A stretch of 64,000 nt of DNA, from the NCBI GenBank assembly GCA_045110315.1, contig JBGCFY010000033.1, positions 58,965 through 122,964 on the forward strand. The letters are read 5' to 3'. Under the pieces are notes generated by a model. The model saw only the letters and a program-made list of their open reading frames with translations, ran no database searches and had not been told where the DNA came from. The DNA comes from CALFBG01 sp045110315. Lineage in GTDB: Bacteria > Bacteroidota > Bacteroidia > Chitinophagales > Saprospiraceae. A program made the translations under genes and the position numbers. Shown piece after piece: positions 44,333-54,425 of the stretch (positions are counted from its first letter, which is position 1; every line of letters starts with the position of its first letter).

Positions 44333-46204
44333 ATGCGAGAAACATCATTTATTAAGCAAAATAAAGAAAAATGGAAAGAGTTTGAAGAAGTTTTAGAATT
44401 TCAAGATACTAATCCTGATAAACTAAACGACCTTTTCATTCAAATCACGGATGACCTTTCTTACTCTCGAACTTTTTATCCGAATCGTTCTGTTCGGGTT
44501 TACCTAAATAATTTAGCCCAGAAGATTTTTTATAGTATTTATAAAAACAAGAAAAACCGACTTGGTCGTTTATTCACTTTTTGGACCGAAGAATTACCAC
44601 AACTCGTCTACGAATCCCGCAACGAATTTCGTTTGTCCTTACTCATTTTTACCTTAGCATTTGTCATTGGTGCTTTTTCTTCCATCATGGATCCTGAATT
44701 TCCGCGAGCTATTTTGGGGGATGACTACATCGATATGACCATCGAAAATATTGAGTCTGGCGATCCCATGGCTGTTTATAAGCAGCGAGGAGAATTTGGC
44801 ATGGCGCTCAGTATTACCGCCAATAATCTTTTCGTCGCTTTCCTAACCTTTGTACTTGGCGTTTTCTTTGCGATTGGCAGTCTTGCCATTATTCTTAGTA
44901 ATGGTATTATGGTCGGTGCTTTTCAATACTTTTTTTACGAGCAAGGTGTTTTCTGGGAGTCCTTTCTAGCAATCTGGACGCACGGCACACTCGAAATTTC
45001 AGCCATTATCATCGCAGGAGCGGCGGGGATTACGATGGGAAAAGGTTTGGTTTTTCCAGGCACTTATTCTCGCATTCAATCCTTTCAACTTTCGGCACGG
45101 CGGGGTTTGAAGATTATGTTTGGTATTGCTCCCATCATCATATTAGCAGGATTTATCGAAAGTTACCTTACCCGTTATACCGAAACGCCCGATTTTATTC
45201 GTTTGCTCTTTATCCTAATATGCTTGGCTTTTGTATTATTTTATTACGTCTGGTATCCTAGAAAAAAAGCGCAGGAAGGTTTTGATGCTGCACTAGAAAA
45301 CAGTAAAATCCCTCCCAGCAACAAGCAACAAATAAACTTTGGGCGCATTAAAGGTTCGGGCGAAATTTTTGCTGATACTTTTTTGTTTTTCAATAAACAT
45401 TCGCAATCTATTCTTTCCGTTGCCTTCGGCTTAGCAGTACTTTTTTGCCTCGGTAGTTTTTCACTCGCGACGGCGTCGCCATCCGAGTTGGTTAGTTTTC
45501 CGACTTATGTACTAGGTATGATGATGACCTTAGAACAGTTTATTCAAAATGATAGCAATCTCTTTTTACCTTTTTTCAACGTATTGTGTTTTACAATTAT
45601 CAGTTTCTCTTGTTATACTTTACTCGTCAAAGAGGCCAACACCTTTAAGCAGCAAGCGGTAACCATTAGTCGGAAAGAACATATTTTTAATTTTTTACAA
45701 AGCTTATTACCAATCAGTTTATTCTTTTTTGTCATGATGACAAAGGATTGGTTCGTAGTGCTAGTTTTCCCGTTCGCCTTTCCACTCTTATTACTTTGGC
45801 TTTACACTATGTACCAAGAACGCTTAAACGTTTTTGCAGCCTTGGGAAGAACCCTTAGTTTGCTAAGAAGCGGCAATTATGCCCGAGCCCTAGGCACCTT
45901 TTTATTGATGACCGTCGTCGCTGTGATTTTTTTCGGTATCTTGGATCAGCCCTTGACTTGGTTCTTCATCGAACGCATTAGTTGGAATATTGCCATCGAA
46001 GAACAAAGTTCGGAGCAAGTCGTTACCGTCCTTGGCAGTTTTATTTTAATTTTCACCACTTACCTGATCTACTATTATTTGATCATTGGAATTGGTTTAT
46101 TATATCATAGTTTATTAGAAATCAAAGAAGCACCAAACTTGCGCGATAAAATAAAATACATCGGTCTTGGTCAGCGTATTCAAGGAATGGAAAAAGAAGC
46201 TTAA
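44333..46204 (+). CDS. SpoIIM (stage II sporulation protein M)-like membrane protein
   Basis: A 623-residue polytopic protein. The first half has the SpoIIM domain: cytoplasmic N-terminus, helix near 100, then NNLFVAFLTFVLGVFFAIGS and WTHGTLEISAIIIAGAAG (about 170-235). The second half (from about 345) adds about six further helices (FNKHSQSILSVAFGLAVLFC, FLQSLLPISLFFFVMMT) that are not part of the core domain. Bacteroidota are not spore-formers; SpoIIM homologues occur with RDD and MoxR genes, as here. It heads a five-gene operon (gaps 9-50 bp). Confidence 0.82.
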   Translation: MRETSFIKQNKEKWKEFEEVLEFQDTNPDKLNDLFIQITDDLSYSRTFYPNRSVRVYLNNLAQKIFYSIYKNKKNRLGRLFTFWTEELPQLVYESRNEFRLSLLIFTLAFVIGAFSSIMDPEFPRAILGDDYIDMTIENIESGDPMAVYKQRGEFGMALSITANNLFVAFLTFVLGVFFAIGSLAIILSNGIMVGAFQYFFYEQGVFWESFLAIWTHGTLEISAIIIAGAAGITMGKGLVFPGTYSRIQSFQLSARRGLKIMFGIAPIIILAGFIESYLTRYTETPDFIRLLFILICLAFVLFYYVWYPRKKAQEGFDAALENSKIPPSNKQQINFGRIKGSGEIFADTFLFFNKHSQSILSVAFGLAVLFCLGSFSLATASPSELVSFPTYVLGMMMTLEQFIQNDSNLFLPFFNVLCFTIISFSCYTLLVKEANTFKQQAVTISRKEHIFNFLQSLLPISLFFFVMMTKDWFVVLVFPFAFPLLLLWLYTMYQERLNVFAALGRTLSLLRSGNYARALGTFLLMTVVAVIFFGILDQPLTWFFIERISWNIAIEEQSSEQVVTVLGSFILIFTTYLIYYYLIIGIGLLYHSLLEIKEAPNLRDKIKYIGLGQRIQGMEKEA

Positions 46205-46213
46205 CGAAAATTC

Positions 46214-47059
46214 ATGATCGCTCGAATACTACCCTACTTTCTCTTTTTACTATTGTTCGCTTTGAGCAACGAGGCTTTGTTTGCCCAAGAGGAAGCGGTA
46301 AGTGCCATTGAGACCATCCATATGGATGCGGATTTTACCGCTATTAATGATACCAGCCTGAATTTTGTTAATCCTCGATTAGAATACCTCGACGAAAGTT
46401 TTGAGCAACAACGTTTCGAAACCAAAACTTGGCAAAGCGTTATTCAAGATTATGATTATACCAATTCGCGAGAAAAAGATCGAGATGAAGCTTTTGACGA
46501 AAGTTTAACCAATGGTCCATCGGGAGGTACTGGCGGGGGATCAGGTTTCAGTTTTAGCAGTGAATTCTGGAGTGGTTTCCTCAAATTCATACTCATTACT
46601 GCGGCCATCATTACGATGGTTTTCCTCATGCTTAACTTACTCGGGCAAGGTAGTTTATTAGGCCCTCGAAATAGAAAAATAAAAGCCAAACCGAATCAAA
46701 TTACAATCGAAAACTTAGAAGATAATATTTTAGAATCGGATTTAGATCGCTTCATCCGCACCGCAACGGAAGAACAAAACTATGCTTTAGCGATTCGCTT
46801 ATATTACCTCGCCATCATTAAAGAGTTGTCGTTAAAAAAATCCATTAAATGGAAAAGAGATAAAACAAATCGCGACTATCTTCGCGAAATGCAATCCAAT
46901 TCCTTGTTTCTACCGTTCAGAGAAGCAACGGGAGTTTTTGAACGGATTTGGTATGGAAATATCGACCTAACAGAACAAGATTACCTTAAGGTAAGACCTA
47001 AATTTCAAGACTTAATTCAAACGGTGCAACACGCACCAAAAGCCGCGATACTTTCGTAG
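46214..47059 (+). CDS. DUF4129 domain-containing membrane protein
   Basis: A 281-residue protein with a signal peptide (about 1-24), a periplasmic segment rich in Asp/Glu, a Gly/Ser turn (GPSGGTGGGSGF, about 97), one membrane helix (about 118-138) and a cytoplasmic DUF4129-like C-terminus (NYALAIRLYYLAIIKELSLK, KTNRDYLREM, ATGVFERIWYGN). The family is of unknown function but recurs next to MoxR/DUF58 operons. It starts 9 bp after the SpoIIM stop. Confidence 0.78.
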   Translation: MIARILPYFLFLLLFALSNEALFAQEEAVSAIETIHMDADFTAINDTSLNFVNPRLEYLDESFEQQRFETKTWQSVIQDYDYTNSREKDRDEAFDESLTNGPSGGTGGGSGFSFSSEFWSGFLKFILITAAIITMVFLMLNLLGQGSLLGPRNRKIKAKPNQITIENLEDNILESDLDRFIRTATEEQNYALAIRLYYLAIIKELSLKKSIKWKRDKTNRDYLREMQSNSLFLPFREATGVFERIWYGNIDLTEQDYLKVRPKFQDLIQTVQHAPKAAILS

Positions 47060-47078
47060 TGTAAGTAATTTTTTTTAA

Positions 47079-48365
47079 ATGAATGACAAGCGTCCATTTA
47101 TTATTTTAGGCATTACAGCATTGATTATTCTTTGCTTCTTTATCTATTTCCGTGGAGGTGGACAGCAATATAGTTGGGTAGAAGATTATAAGGAAAAAAG
47201 TAAAGATCCTTATGGCACGGCTATTCTACACGAACTACTAGAAGATTATTTCCCCAATAAAAGCCTTATTGATCTAAAGAAAAGTATCTCCGACGAAATT
47301 CCACTAGCAACCAACGATACGACCGACAATTATTTATTCATCGGCGAAGCCTTATATCTTGACACCAATAATATCGAAGCCTTACTCCAATTTGTAGAAA
47401 AAGGAAATATTGCTTTCATTTCTAGCAAGACTATCCCTTACGACTTGATGTTTCATTTGTACTACGAAGAGTGTAATTACAACTATTGGGAAGATTACGA
47501 CGCGCATTCTGATTCGATGAGCGTACTCAATTTTTTAAATCCTTCTTTACGTAAAGAACAACCTTACGAATACCGTTTTCTTAATAAAAATCTTCCACGT
47601 AATTATCGCTGGCAATACATTGACTCCGCTTACTTTTGCGATGAGCCTTACAGTTTTGCGGAGGTCGGTGCCAATCATTTGGGACAAGTTAATTTTGCCA
47701 AAAAATCCTACGGGAAAGGTACTTTTTATTTGCATACAACACCTTTGGTTTTCACCAATATTCAGTTGCTAGATCAAACAGGATTGGACTACGTAGAACG
47801 TGCACTTTCGCATTTGCACCCTGGCAATATTTATTGGGATACTTTTAGTCGTACTGCCGAAAATATTGGTCGGCGGCGAAACCAACGAGCTGGTCACGGC
47901 GGATCGCGAGGACTGACGGCAGAAAGTCCACTTAAGTATATTTTACAACAAGATAGTCTGGCTTGGGCTTGGTATTTATTCTTAGCCTTAGCTTTAGTAT
48001 ATTTGTTATTTCGAGCCAAACGGCGACAACGCATCATTCCCGTTTTACCAGAAAACAGCAATACTTCACTGGAGTTTATCTCAACTATTGGTCGCCTATA
48101 TTTTATTCAAAATGACCATCGAGAACTCTCGCTACAAAAAATGAAATTATTTTTAGGCTACGTTAGAGATCGTTATCATTTACCCACAAAAGACTTGACC
48201 GAAACTTTCGTAGAACGCCTGAGTGCAAAATCAGAAATACCTTTATCTATCATCCAGACCATTGTCAAATACTATGAAAATATTAAAACCTCTAATTCTA
48301 TTTCAGAACAAACGATGATCGACTTTCACCTGGAAATGGATAAATTTTATAAGCATTGTAAATAA
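47079..48365 (+). CDS. DUF4350 domain-containing protein
   Basis: A 428-residue protein with a membrane anchor at residues 9-25 and a second helix near 300 (LAWAWYLFLALALVYLLFRA). The periplasmic part begins with WVEDYKEKSKDPYGTAILHELLEDYFP, a DUF4350-like signature, and the C-terminal ~100 residues are a cytoplasmic helical domain (LEFISTIGRLYFIQNDHREL). Function unknown. It is the third gene of the operon, 50 bp before the MoxR gene, the usual placement. Confidence 0.78.
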   Translation: MNDKRPFIILGITALIILCFFIYFRGGGQQYSWVEDYKEKSKDPYGTAILHELLEDYFPNKSLIDLKKSISDEIPLATNDTTDNYLFIGEALYLDTNNIEALLQFVEKGNIAFISSKTIPYDLMFHLYYEECNYNYWEDYDAHSDSMSVLNFLNPSLRKEQPYEYRFLNKNLPRNYRWQYIDSAYFCDEPYSFAEVGANHLGQVNFAKKSYGKGTFYLHTTPLVFTNIQLLDQTGLDYVERALSHLHPGNIYWDTFSRTAENIGRRRNQRAGHGGSRGLTAESPLKYILQQDSLAWAWYLFLALALVYLLFRAKRRQRIIPVLPENSNTSLEFISTIGRLYFIQNDHRELSLQKMKLFLGYVRDRYHLPTKDLTETFVERLSAKSEIPLSIIQTIVKYYENIKTSNSISEQTMIDFHLEMDKFYKHCK

Positions 48366-48415
48366 CTAAAGCGATAAGCGTACTTCGCAAAAGTACCTCG
48401 CCAAAAAATAATAAA

Positions 48416-49483
48416 ATGAATATCGACGAGCACAATGACAATCTCCCACAGCCCGAGGACCAGCCCGAAAACAAAGTTCCGCAAGTAGAGCCAACCATCG
48501 AGACGAACGCTCCACGGTGGCAGCAAAGCAACTTAGACCTTTCTCCCGTACGTGATGCTGTAGATAAGGTAAAACAGGAACTTCAAAAAGTATTAGTTGG
48601 ACAAGACGAACTAGTGGAATTAATGCTAACGGCTATTTTTGTTGGTGGACACGTTTTGATTGAGGGTGTTCCTGGAATTGCCAAAACCCTCAGTTCGAAA
48701 TTACTCGCACAGAGTTTGAATATTGGTTTTTCTCGTATTCAGTTTACGCCCGATTTGATGCCTACGGACGTCGTAGGAACGACGGTCTTCAACGTCAAGA
48801 CTTCAGAGTTTAGTTTCAACGAAGGACCTGTGTTTTCCAATATTATTTTGATTGATGAGATTAACCGAGCACCAGCAAAAACGCAGTCGGCACTTTTTGA
48901 AGTCATGGAAGAATACCAAGTTACCATTGATGGAAAAACCTACCAAATGGACTTGCCATTTTTTGTAGCTGCTACGCAAAATCCAATTGAGCAAGAAGGA
49001 ACTTATAAATTACCCGAAGCACAGTTAGATCGATTTTTATTCAAAATTAATCTACACTACCCTAGTTTGGAAGAAGAAAAAATGATCTTGCGCAGGTTTA
49101 GACAAGACTTCCAGCAAACGGTACAAGCAGACGTAAAGCCCGTCTTAAGCAGCGCCGAAATAAAAACTTGTCAAAGTTTAATCGAAAAAGTATTAATCAA
49201 AGATGAACTCTTAGATTACATCGCCGCAATTATTCATACGACACGGAACAATGGCGATTTATTTCTGGGGGCTTCGCCACGAGCTTCGCTTTCTATTATG
49301 AAAGCTTCAAAAGCAGTAGCCGCCATGAACGGTCGAGATTTTGTTACGCCCGATGACATTAAATATGTTGCTTATCCCGTTTTGAATCACCGTGTTATTT
49401 TGACGCCGGAGCGAGAAATGGAAGGCTACGACAGCCGCGACATTATCAACGATATTGTAAAGAAAATTGAAGTACCTCGATAA
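48416..49483 (+). CDS. MoxR family AAA+ ATPase
   Basis: A 355-residue AAA+ ATPase. Walker A GVPGIAKT (about 84), Walker B with ILIDEINRAPAKTQSALFEVMEE (about 144-165), sensor 1 in FVAATQNPIEQEGTYKLPEAQLDRF and the arginine finger region in LFLGASPRASLSIMKAS. The first ~45 residues are a polar Asp/Pro-rich tail. MoxR proteins act as chaperones that activate or assemble partners, usually with VWA or DUF58 proteins; here the adjacent DUF58 protein is the likely partner. It is fourth in the operon. Confidence 0.94.
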   Translation: MNIDEHNDNLPQPEDQPENKVPQVEPTIETNAPRWQQSNLDLSPVRDAVDKVKQELQKVLVGQDELVELMLTAIFVGGHVLIEGVPGIAKTLSSKLLAQSLNIGFSRIQFTPDLMPTDVVGTTVFNVKTSEFSFNEGPVFSNIILIDEINRAPAKTQSALFEVMEEYQVTIDGKTYQMDLPFFVAATQNPIEQEGTYKLPEAQLDRFLFKINLHYPSLEEEKMILRRFRQDFQQTVQADVKPVLSSAEIKTCQSLIEKVLIKDELLDYIAAIIHTTRNNGDLFLGASPRASLSIMKASKAVAAMNGRDFVTPDDIKYVAYPVLNHRVILTPEREMEGYDSRDIINDIVKKIEVPR

Positions 49484-49491
49484 TCATTTTT

Positions 49492-50814
49492 GTGAAAAAT
49501 TTATTCCTATCTAATCGCTTTTTCTACGTCCTCAGCGGCGTCATCGCGCTATTTGTGTTAAGCTTTCCTTTCGGGTTTTTATTTCCCGTGGCGCAAACTG
49601 CTTTGGTACTCGCCTTAGCGGCTAGTATTTCAGATATGTATCTGCTTTTTAATCCAGCAGTTCAGCTTAAGGTACGGCGCTACTTGCCCAAAGTCTTTTC
49701 CTTAGGAGATGACAATCGAGTACAAATCGTTATTGAAAACTTATCTAGCCTCAAGTTAAATTTAATTGTAATTGATGAATTGCCTGTTCAATTTCAACGA
49801 AGAGATTTTGAGGCCAAGCTCAAACTCACACCGGGCAACGAAAAAAAAATCACCTACCAATTGCGACCAGTAGCGCGGGGAGCCTATAGTTTTGGGGATA
49901 TCAATTTATTTTTAGAATCTTTCCTTGGGCTTGTGCAGCGACGGTATCAGCATCACTATCCGATGGAGGTTCCGGTCTACCCTTCTATTTTGCAAATGAA
50001 AAAATTTGAACTCAAAGCATTCAACCGAACTTCTCATAATCACGGCATCAAAAAAATCCGCCGATTGGGACATAGTTACGAATTTGAGCAAATTAAAAAT
50101 TACGTGCAAGGAGATGACTTTCGGAGTATCAATTGGAAGGCGAGTAGCCGGAGAGGGACCTTCATGGTCAATCAATATCAAGACGAACGGGCGCAACAAG
50201 TATACAATATTATCGATAAAGGGCGCGCCATGAAAATGCCTTTTAATGGTTTGAGTTTAATTGATTATGCGATCAATACTACACTCGTCATTTCTAACGT
50301 CGCATTACAGAAATACGACCGCGCAGGGCTCATTAGTTTTTCTGATAAAATTGGTAGTACGATCAAAGCAGAGAAGAAACCTCACCAACTTAATAAAATT
50401 CTAACGGCGCTCTACAAAGAACAAGAACGCAATATGGAATCTAATTTTGAGCTGTTGTATTATTCTTCCCGAAAATTAATAAAAGGTAGAAGTTTACTCT
50501 TTTTGTATACGAACTTTGAGAGTATTTATGCGATGGAACGCGTAATGCCCATCTTGAGAAGAATCAATAACTTACACTTACTTGTCGTCATCTTTTTTGA
50601 GAATACCGAAGTGAAAGATTACGCAAAACTAGAAGTTACCACCACCGAAGAAATTTACCACCAAACCATTGCGCAAAAGTTTGTAGCAGAAAAAGTACAA
50701 ATGGTACAGACGCTAAAACAGTACGGAATCCAAGCAATCTTAACTCCTCCAGAAGAGCTTTCGGTTAATACGATTAACAAATATTTAGAGTTGAAATCGA
50801 GAGGTTTGATTTAG
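49492..50814 (+). CDS. DUF58 domain-containing protein
   Basis: A 440-residue protein starting at GTG 49492, 9 bp after the MoxR stop. Two N-terminal membrane helices (about 9-50), then a beta-rich region and the DUF58 signature GDDFRSINWKASSRRGTFMVNQYQDERAQ (about 207-235), followed by a VWA-like fold (YNIIDKGRAM; the usual metal-site serines are replaced by K-G-R). This is the standard partner of MoxR. It ends the operon, which here lacks the BatA/BatB-type VWA genes. Confidence 0.9.
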   Translation: MKNLFLSNRFFYVLSGVIALFVLSFPFGFLFPVAQTALVLALAASISDMYLLFNPAVQLKVRRYLPKVFSLGDDNRVQIVIENLSSLKLNLIVIDELPVQFQRRDFEAKLKLTPGNEKKITYQLRPVARGAYSFGDINLFLESFLGLVQRRYQHHYPMEVPVYPSILQMKKFELKAFNRTSHNHGIKKIRRLGHSYEFEQIKNYVQGDDFRSINWKASSRRGTFMVNQYQDERAQQVYNIIDKGRAMKMPFNGLSLIDYAINTTLVISNVALQKYDRAGLISFSDKIGSTIKAEKKPHQLNKILTALYKEQERNMESNFELLYYSSRKLIKGRSLLFLYTNFESIYAMERVMPILRRINNLHLLVVIFFENTEVKDYAKLEVTTTEEIYHQTIAQKFVAEKVQMVQTLKQYGIQAILTPPEELSVNTINKYLELKSRGLI

Positions 50815-50978
50815 CATTGATAAAGAAATTGCTTTAAAAGTTCAGCCCCAATAACTTCGATAAGCTAAATACTCGCTGATGATTACGTACGCGTAGAACA
50901 AAAGTTTCTGCTTACATTGCTTACCAAAAGAAACGTTTTCTTGAAAACTAATTACTTTGTTATAAAAACACAATTTTC

Positions 50979-52976
50979 TTAGCGTACAATAACAAACTCT
51001 GTTCGCCGATTGCGTTGTCGCCCCTCCTCCGTATCGTTGGTATCAATTGGAATTGTTTCGCCGTAGCCTTTATAACTCAAGCGATTGGCCGCAATTCCTT
51101 CTTGTACTAAATAAGAGTAAACTGCCTTAGCACGATTGTCCGAAAGGGCTAAGTTATCTACCTCGCTCCCCACATTATCCGTATGCCCATTTACTCGAAT
51201 GCTCAAGTCCGGATTTTCCTCTAGTAAATTTTTCAAGCGCGTAAGCTCGGTAATTGAGACTGGTCTTAAATCAGCTTTTGCCGTTTCGAAAAATACATTT
51301 TTCAGAATAATCGGTTTTACTTCCGTAAGCATCTTTTTCTCTGCTGGTGTAGCACTGCTACTCGCTACCGCTGGAATGGGTTGCAAATAAATTTCTAATA
51401 AAAACACAGCGTCCGTATCACTCGCTTTTTCTAAAGCAAAATTTTCAGAATGAAATAAATATTTTTCCTTAGAAACATTTAACGCGTAATCTTTTCCGAG
51501 TGGGAGACAAACTAAAAATGCTCCACTAAGATCCGTCGTTGATGAAGCATAATTTTGCTCGCTCGCTAGTTCCACAAAATCTACTTGTGCCCTAAGTTTC
51601 TTTTTGGTCACCGCGTCAAAAACAACCGCCTTCACATAAGTAACTGGATTTGGTCGTGCCGCTTCGTGTAAAACAAAACTATAAATATCCGTTTCCGCTC
51701 CAGATTTTCCATTATCGAAAGCACTATCCTCAACGACGTCTAATTTTCGATCACTCGCAAAGTATGCCGTTTTACCATCTCGACTCACGACCAAAGCACC
51801 TTCACTAGATTTTGTATTGATTGGATAACCCAAATTCTGCGGTGCACTCCATTGCTGATCCTCTCCTATCTTAGCTAAAAATAAATCGTATTCTCCCATC
51901 CCCGGATGTCCTTTACTCATAAAGTAAAGCGTTTGATTATCTGCGTGAATAAATGGCGATTGATCATCCATTTTAGTATTAATCTCTGAGCCCAAATTTT
52001 CGGGCGCCGACCACTTGCCAGAACTTTTGCGATAGCTCACCCAAATATCTTTTCCTCCGACACCACCGCTACGGTTACTCGTAAAATAAATAGCTTGTCC
52101 ATTAGCAGAAATAGAAGGCTGAGATTCCCAACCCTTAGAATTAATTGGACTTCCAATATTGGCTGGCGGTGTCCAACGACCATCTCTCACTTCCGAAAAG
52201 TACAAATCACAACTCCCGTATCCATCTTTTCGATTACAGGCCGTAAATACCATAAATCGACCATCCGCAGAAATACTCTGCGCACCTTCATTTTTAGGCG
52301 TATTCACTTCGTGCATCGGCTTCCCCTTTTGCCAAACGCCATCGACATTGCTACTCATATAAAAATCTTCTTGACCACGGACTCTACTCGTATAAATCAG
52401 CAATTCCCCATCCGCCGTAAAAGAAGGTAGGTATTCTGCGTTTGTAGTATTGATATTTGGTCCCAAGCTTTTAGGTTTAAATGGAACTGGATTCTTTATA
52501 GCCTGAGCGGCAAATAACGCATTTTCTTGGTAGCGTTTTGCTTTTTTGAGGAGCGTTTCATTTTTCTTTTCTGCCTCCAAATAAGCACCAAAATGTGCAG
52601 CAGCTTCTTCGAACTTACCCAACTTCCATTCGGTAATTCCTAACGTATACAAAACTTTTCGAATATACATTGGATCTAATTCAATTGCCGCTTCAAAAGC
52701 TGTTTCTGCTTTTAAGTAAGCATCCATATCATAATGAATCATACCCGTTAATAAATGAGCATCAATAAACTGTGGCTCCGATTTCAACGCTTTCCCAAGG
52801 TATTTTAATGCTTCTTCGTTGTCCGATGCTCTACTCGCCTTGCGAGCTTTATCAAAATATTTTTTAGTTTTTGACTTGATCGTTTTTTTCGTGACGTAGT
52901 TTTCTCCAGGTTGTGCTAATGCTCCGGTAGCTAAGCAAAAAAGGAAAGCAAATATTTGAATAATTTTGAATTTCAT
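50979..52976 (-). CDS. OmpA family protein with TPR, propeller and regulatory-like domains (PorE-like)
   Basis: A 665-residue exported protein. Signal peptide about 1-21 (cleavage after ALA), TPR repeats (about 30-150), a WD40/PD40 beta-propeller built from repeats such as AQSISADGRFMVFTA and PSISANGQAIYFTSNRSGG (about 175-440), a CarboxypepD_reg-like domain (about 450-540) and an OmpA C-terminal domain (RVNGHTDNVGSEVDNLALSDNRA, about 560-665) for peptidoglycan binding. The order TPR-propeller-CRD-OmpA is that of PorE, a T9SS anchor in Porphyromonas, but Bacteroidota encode several such paralogues, so the role is not fixed. It is convergent with the DUF58 operon. Confidence 0.82.
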   Translation of the reverse strand: MKFKIIQIFAFLFCLATGALAQPGENYVTKKTIKSKTKKYFDKARKASRASDNEEALKYLGKALKSEPQFIDAHLLTGMIHYDMDAYLKAETAFEAAIELDPMYIRKVLYTLGITEWKLGKFEEAAAHFGAYLEAEKKNETLLKKAKRYQENALFAAQAIKNPVPFKPKSLGPNINTTNAEYLPSFTADGELLIYTSRVRGQEDFYMSSNVDGVWQKGKPMHEVNTPKNEGAQSISADGRFMVFTACNRKDGYGSCDLYFSEVRDGRWTPPANIGSPINSKGWESQPSISANGQAIYFTSNRSGGVGGKDIWVSYRKSSGKWSAPENLGSEINTKMDDQSPFIHADNQTLYFMSKGHPGMGEYDLFLAKIGEDQQWSAPQNLGYPINTKSSEGALVVSRDGKTAYFASDRKLDVVEDSAFDNGKSGAETDIYSFVLHEAARPNPVTYVKAVVFDAVTKKKLRAQVDFVELASEQNYASSTTDLSGAFLVCLPLGKDYALNVSKEKYLFHSENFALEKASDTDAVFLLEIYLQPIPAVASSSATPAEKKMLTEVKPIILKNVFFETAKADLRPVSITELTRLKNLLEENPDLSIRVNGHTDNVGSEVDNLALSDNRAKAVYSYLVQEGIAANRLSYKGYGETIPIDTNDTEEGRQRNRRTEFVIVR

Positions 52977-53180
52977 GCAATAAAGTAAGTTGGGAACATC
53001 TTTAAATGTTCGGCAAATAATTGAAGGGAATACGTTTTTTGTAACAAAGCAGTCTTTCTATTGTCTTACTATTTTCAAAATTGTTGTTAAATACAATCAC
53101 TTAAATTTTTCGACCCGAGGAAAGCTACTCTTACTTAAACGCAAAATTAACGCCGAATAGCGTATAAGTAACAATACAAA

Positions 53181-54275
53181 TTAAGACATTTTTTTCTCGT
53201 TCATCACGCTCGTTTGTTGGTGAATGGACTCTTTGTGAATACATTGAATAAAAGCTTGGGCAAAATCTTCACTTAAGCCAGCATCAATGGTTGCCTTTAC
53301 TCGATTATCAAAAATATTAGACCAGCGATTCATCTGTAAAATAGTTACGCCATTTTCTCGTTTGTACCGACCGATTTCTTGCGCTACTTCCATTCTTTTT
53401 GCTAACAATTCGATCAAATCTCGATCTAAGCTATCTATATCTACCCGCAGTGCTTCCAGATTAGCCAAAAAATCAGGGTTTTCTCCAACCGACTGTCGTT
53501 TGATCAGCGCATTCATTAAGGTCTGTAGTCCTGATGGCGTAAGTTGCTGTTGTGCATCGCTTAGTGCTTCGTCGGGATTGATGTGCGTTTCAATCATCAA
53601 TCCGTCAAAATTCAGATCTAGTGATTTTTGAGATACGGATAAGAGTAAATCTCGGCGACCACAAATATGACTAGGATCACAAATAACTTCTAGCTTTTTT
53701 AACCTTCTTTGTAATTCAATGGGGATTTCCCACATCGGTAGATTGCGATACGGTGCCGACTTCGTCACCGAAAACCCACGGTGAATAGCTGCTATTTTTT
53801 TAATACCTGCATGCCAAAAACGCTCGACCGCACCAATCCAAAGTTCAACGTCAGGATTAATTGGATTTTTAATTAAGACTGGAATATCTACGCCTTGCAA
53901 AGCATCAGCTAATTCTTGCACCGCAAAAGGGTTAACCGTCGTTCTAGCACCAATCCACAAAACATCAACCGCTGCTCGGAGTGCTGCTTCGACGTGCCGT
54001 GCATTTGCCACTTCTACGGTACATGGAATTTGAGTTGCCGCACTAGCTGATTTGACCCAAGGCAATGCCGCTGCTCCTCGTCCTTCGAAGGAATTGGGTC
54101 TTGTTCTTGGCTTCCAAATCCCAGCTCGCAAAAGGTTCGCTCCTGCTTGGGCAGCGCCTAAGGACGAATCCATGACTTGCTGTTCGTTTTCCGCGCTGCA
54201 AGGTCCCGCGATTAATAACGTTTTACCGGGATTTAATCCTAATCCCCAATCTTTCATCTGTATAATATCCATCAT
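53181..54275 (-). CDS. Bifunctional DAHP synthase / chorismate mutase
   Basis: A 364-residue fusion that condenses phosphoenolpyruvate with erythrose 4-phosphate and, at the C-terminus, converts chorismate to prephenate. The DAHP synthase part (about 1-265) is the KDSA-like short class with AGPCSAEN (about 22), RAGIWKPRTRPNSFEG, IGARTTVNPF, VLIKNPINPD and CDPSHICGRRDLL. The chorismate mutase part (about 275-355) is type II with LEALRVDIDSLDRDLIELLA and QEIGRYKRENG. This order is common in Bacteroidota. Two adjacent ATGs (54275, 54272) start the frame. It stands alone, so the rest of aromatic synthesis is elsewhere. Confidence 0.93.
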   Translation of the reverse strand: MMDIIQMKDWGLGLNPGKTLLIAGPCSAENEQQVMDSSLGAAQAGANLLRAGIWKPRTRPNSFEGRGAAALPWVKSASAATQIPCTVEVANARHVEAALRAAVDVLWIGARTTVNPFAVQELADALQGVDIPVLIKNPINPDVELWIGAVERFWHAGIKKIAAIHRGFSVTKSAPYRNLPMWEIPIELQRRLKKLEVICDPSHICGRRDLLLSVSQKSLDLNFDGLMIETHINPDEALSDAQQQLTPSGLQTLMNALIKRQSVGENPDFLANLEALRVDIDSLDRDLIELLAKRMEVAQEIGRYKRENGVTILQMNRWSNIFDNRVKATIDAGLSEDFAQAFIQCIHKESIHQQTSVMNEKKMS

Positions 54276-54313
54276 GTTACTCCGAGTAGTTGTTGTTTAC
54301 TTTTTAGACAAAA

Positions 54314-54349
54314 AAAAAGCTCATTAGTTTAACAACCAATGAGCTTTTT
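54314..54349 (-). terminator. Intrinsic terminator of the TPR-protein gene
   Basis: AAAAAGCTCATT (54314-54325) pairs with AATGAGCTTTTT (54338-54349); on the minus strand the stem continues into an eight-T tract (54318-54311). It separates the TPR gene from the DAHP synthase gene. Confidence 0.88.
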
Positions 54350-54425
54350 AAGTTAAGTGCGTATTAAAAATAGTACCGATTGGTAGCTTTTGTCATACAC
54401 TATCTTTGAAATAGCAACGCTATTT

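Noticed and set aside
44193..44396. Frame ending inside the SpoIIM gene start
   Set aside because: It overlaps the SpoIIM start out of frame, is Ser/Lys-rich and lacks any domain; treated as fortuitous.
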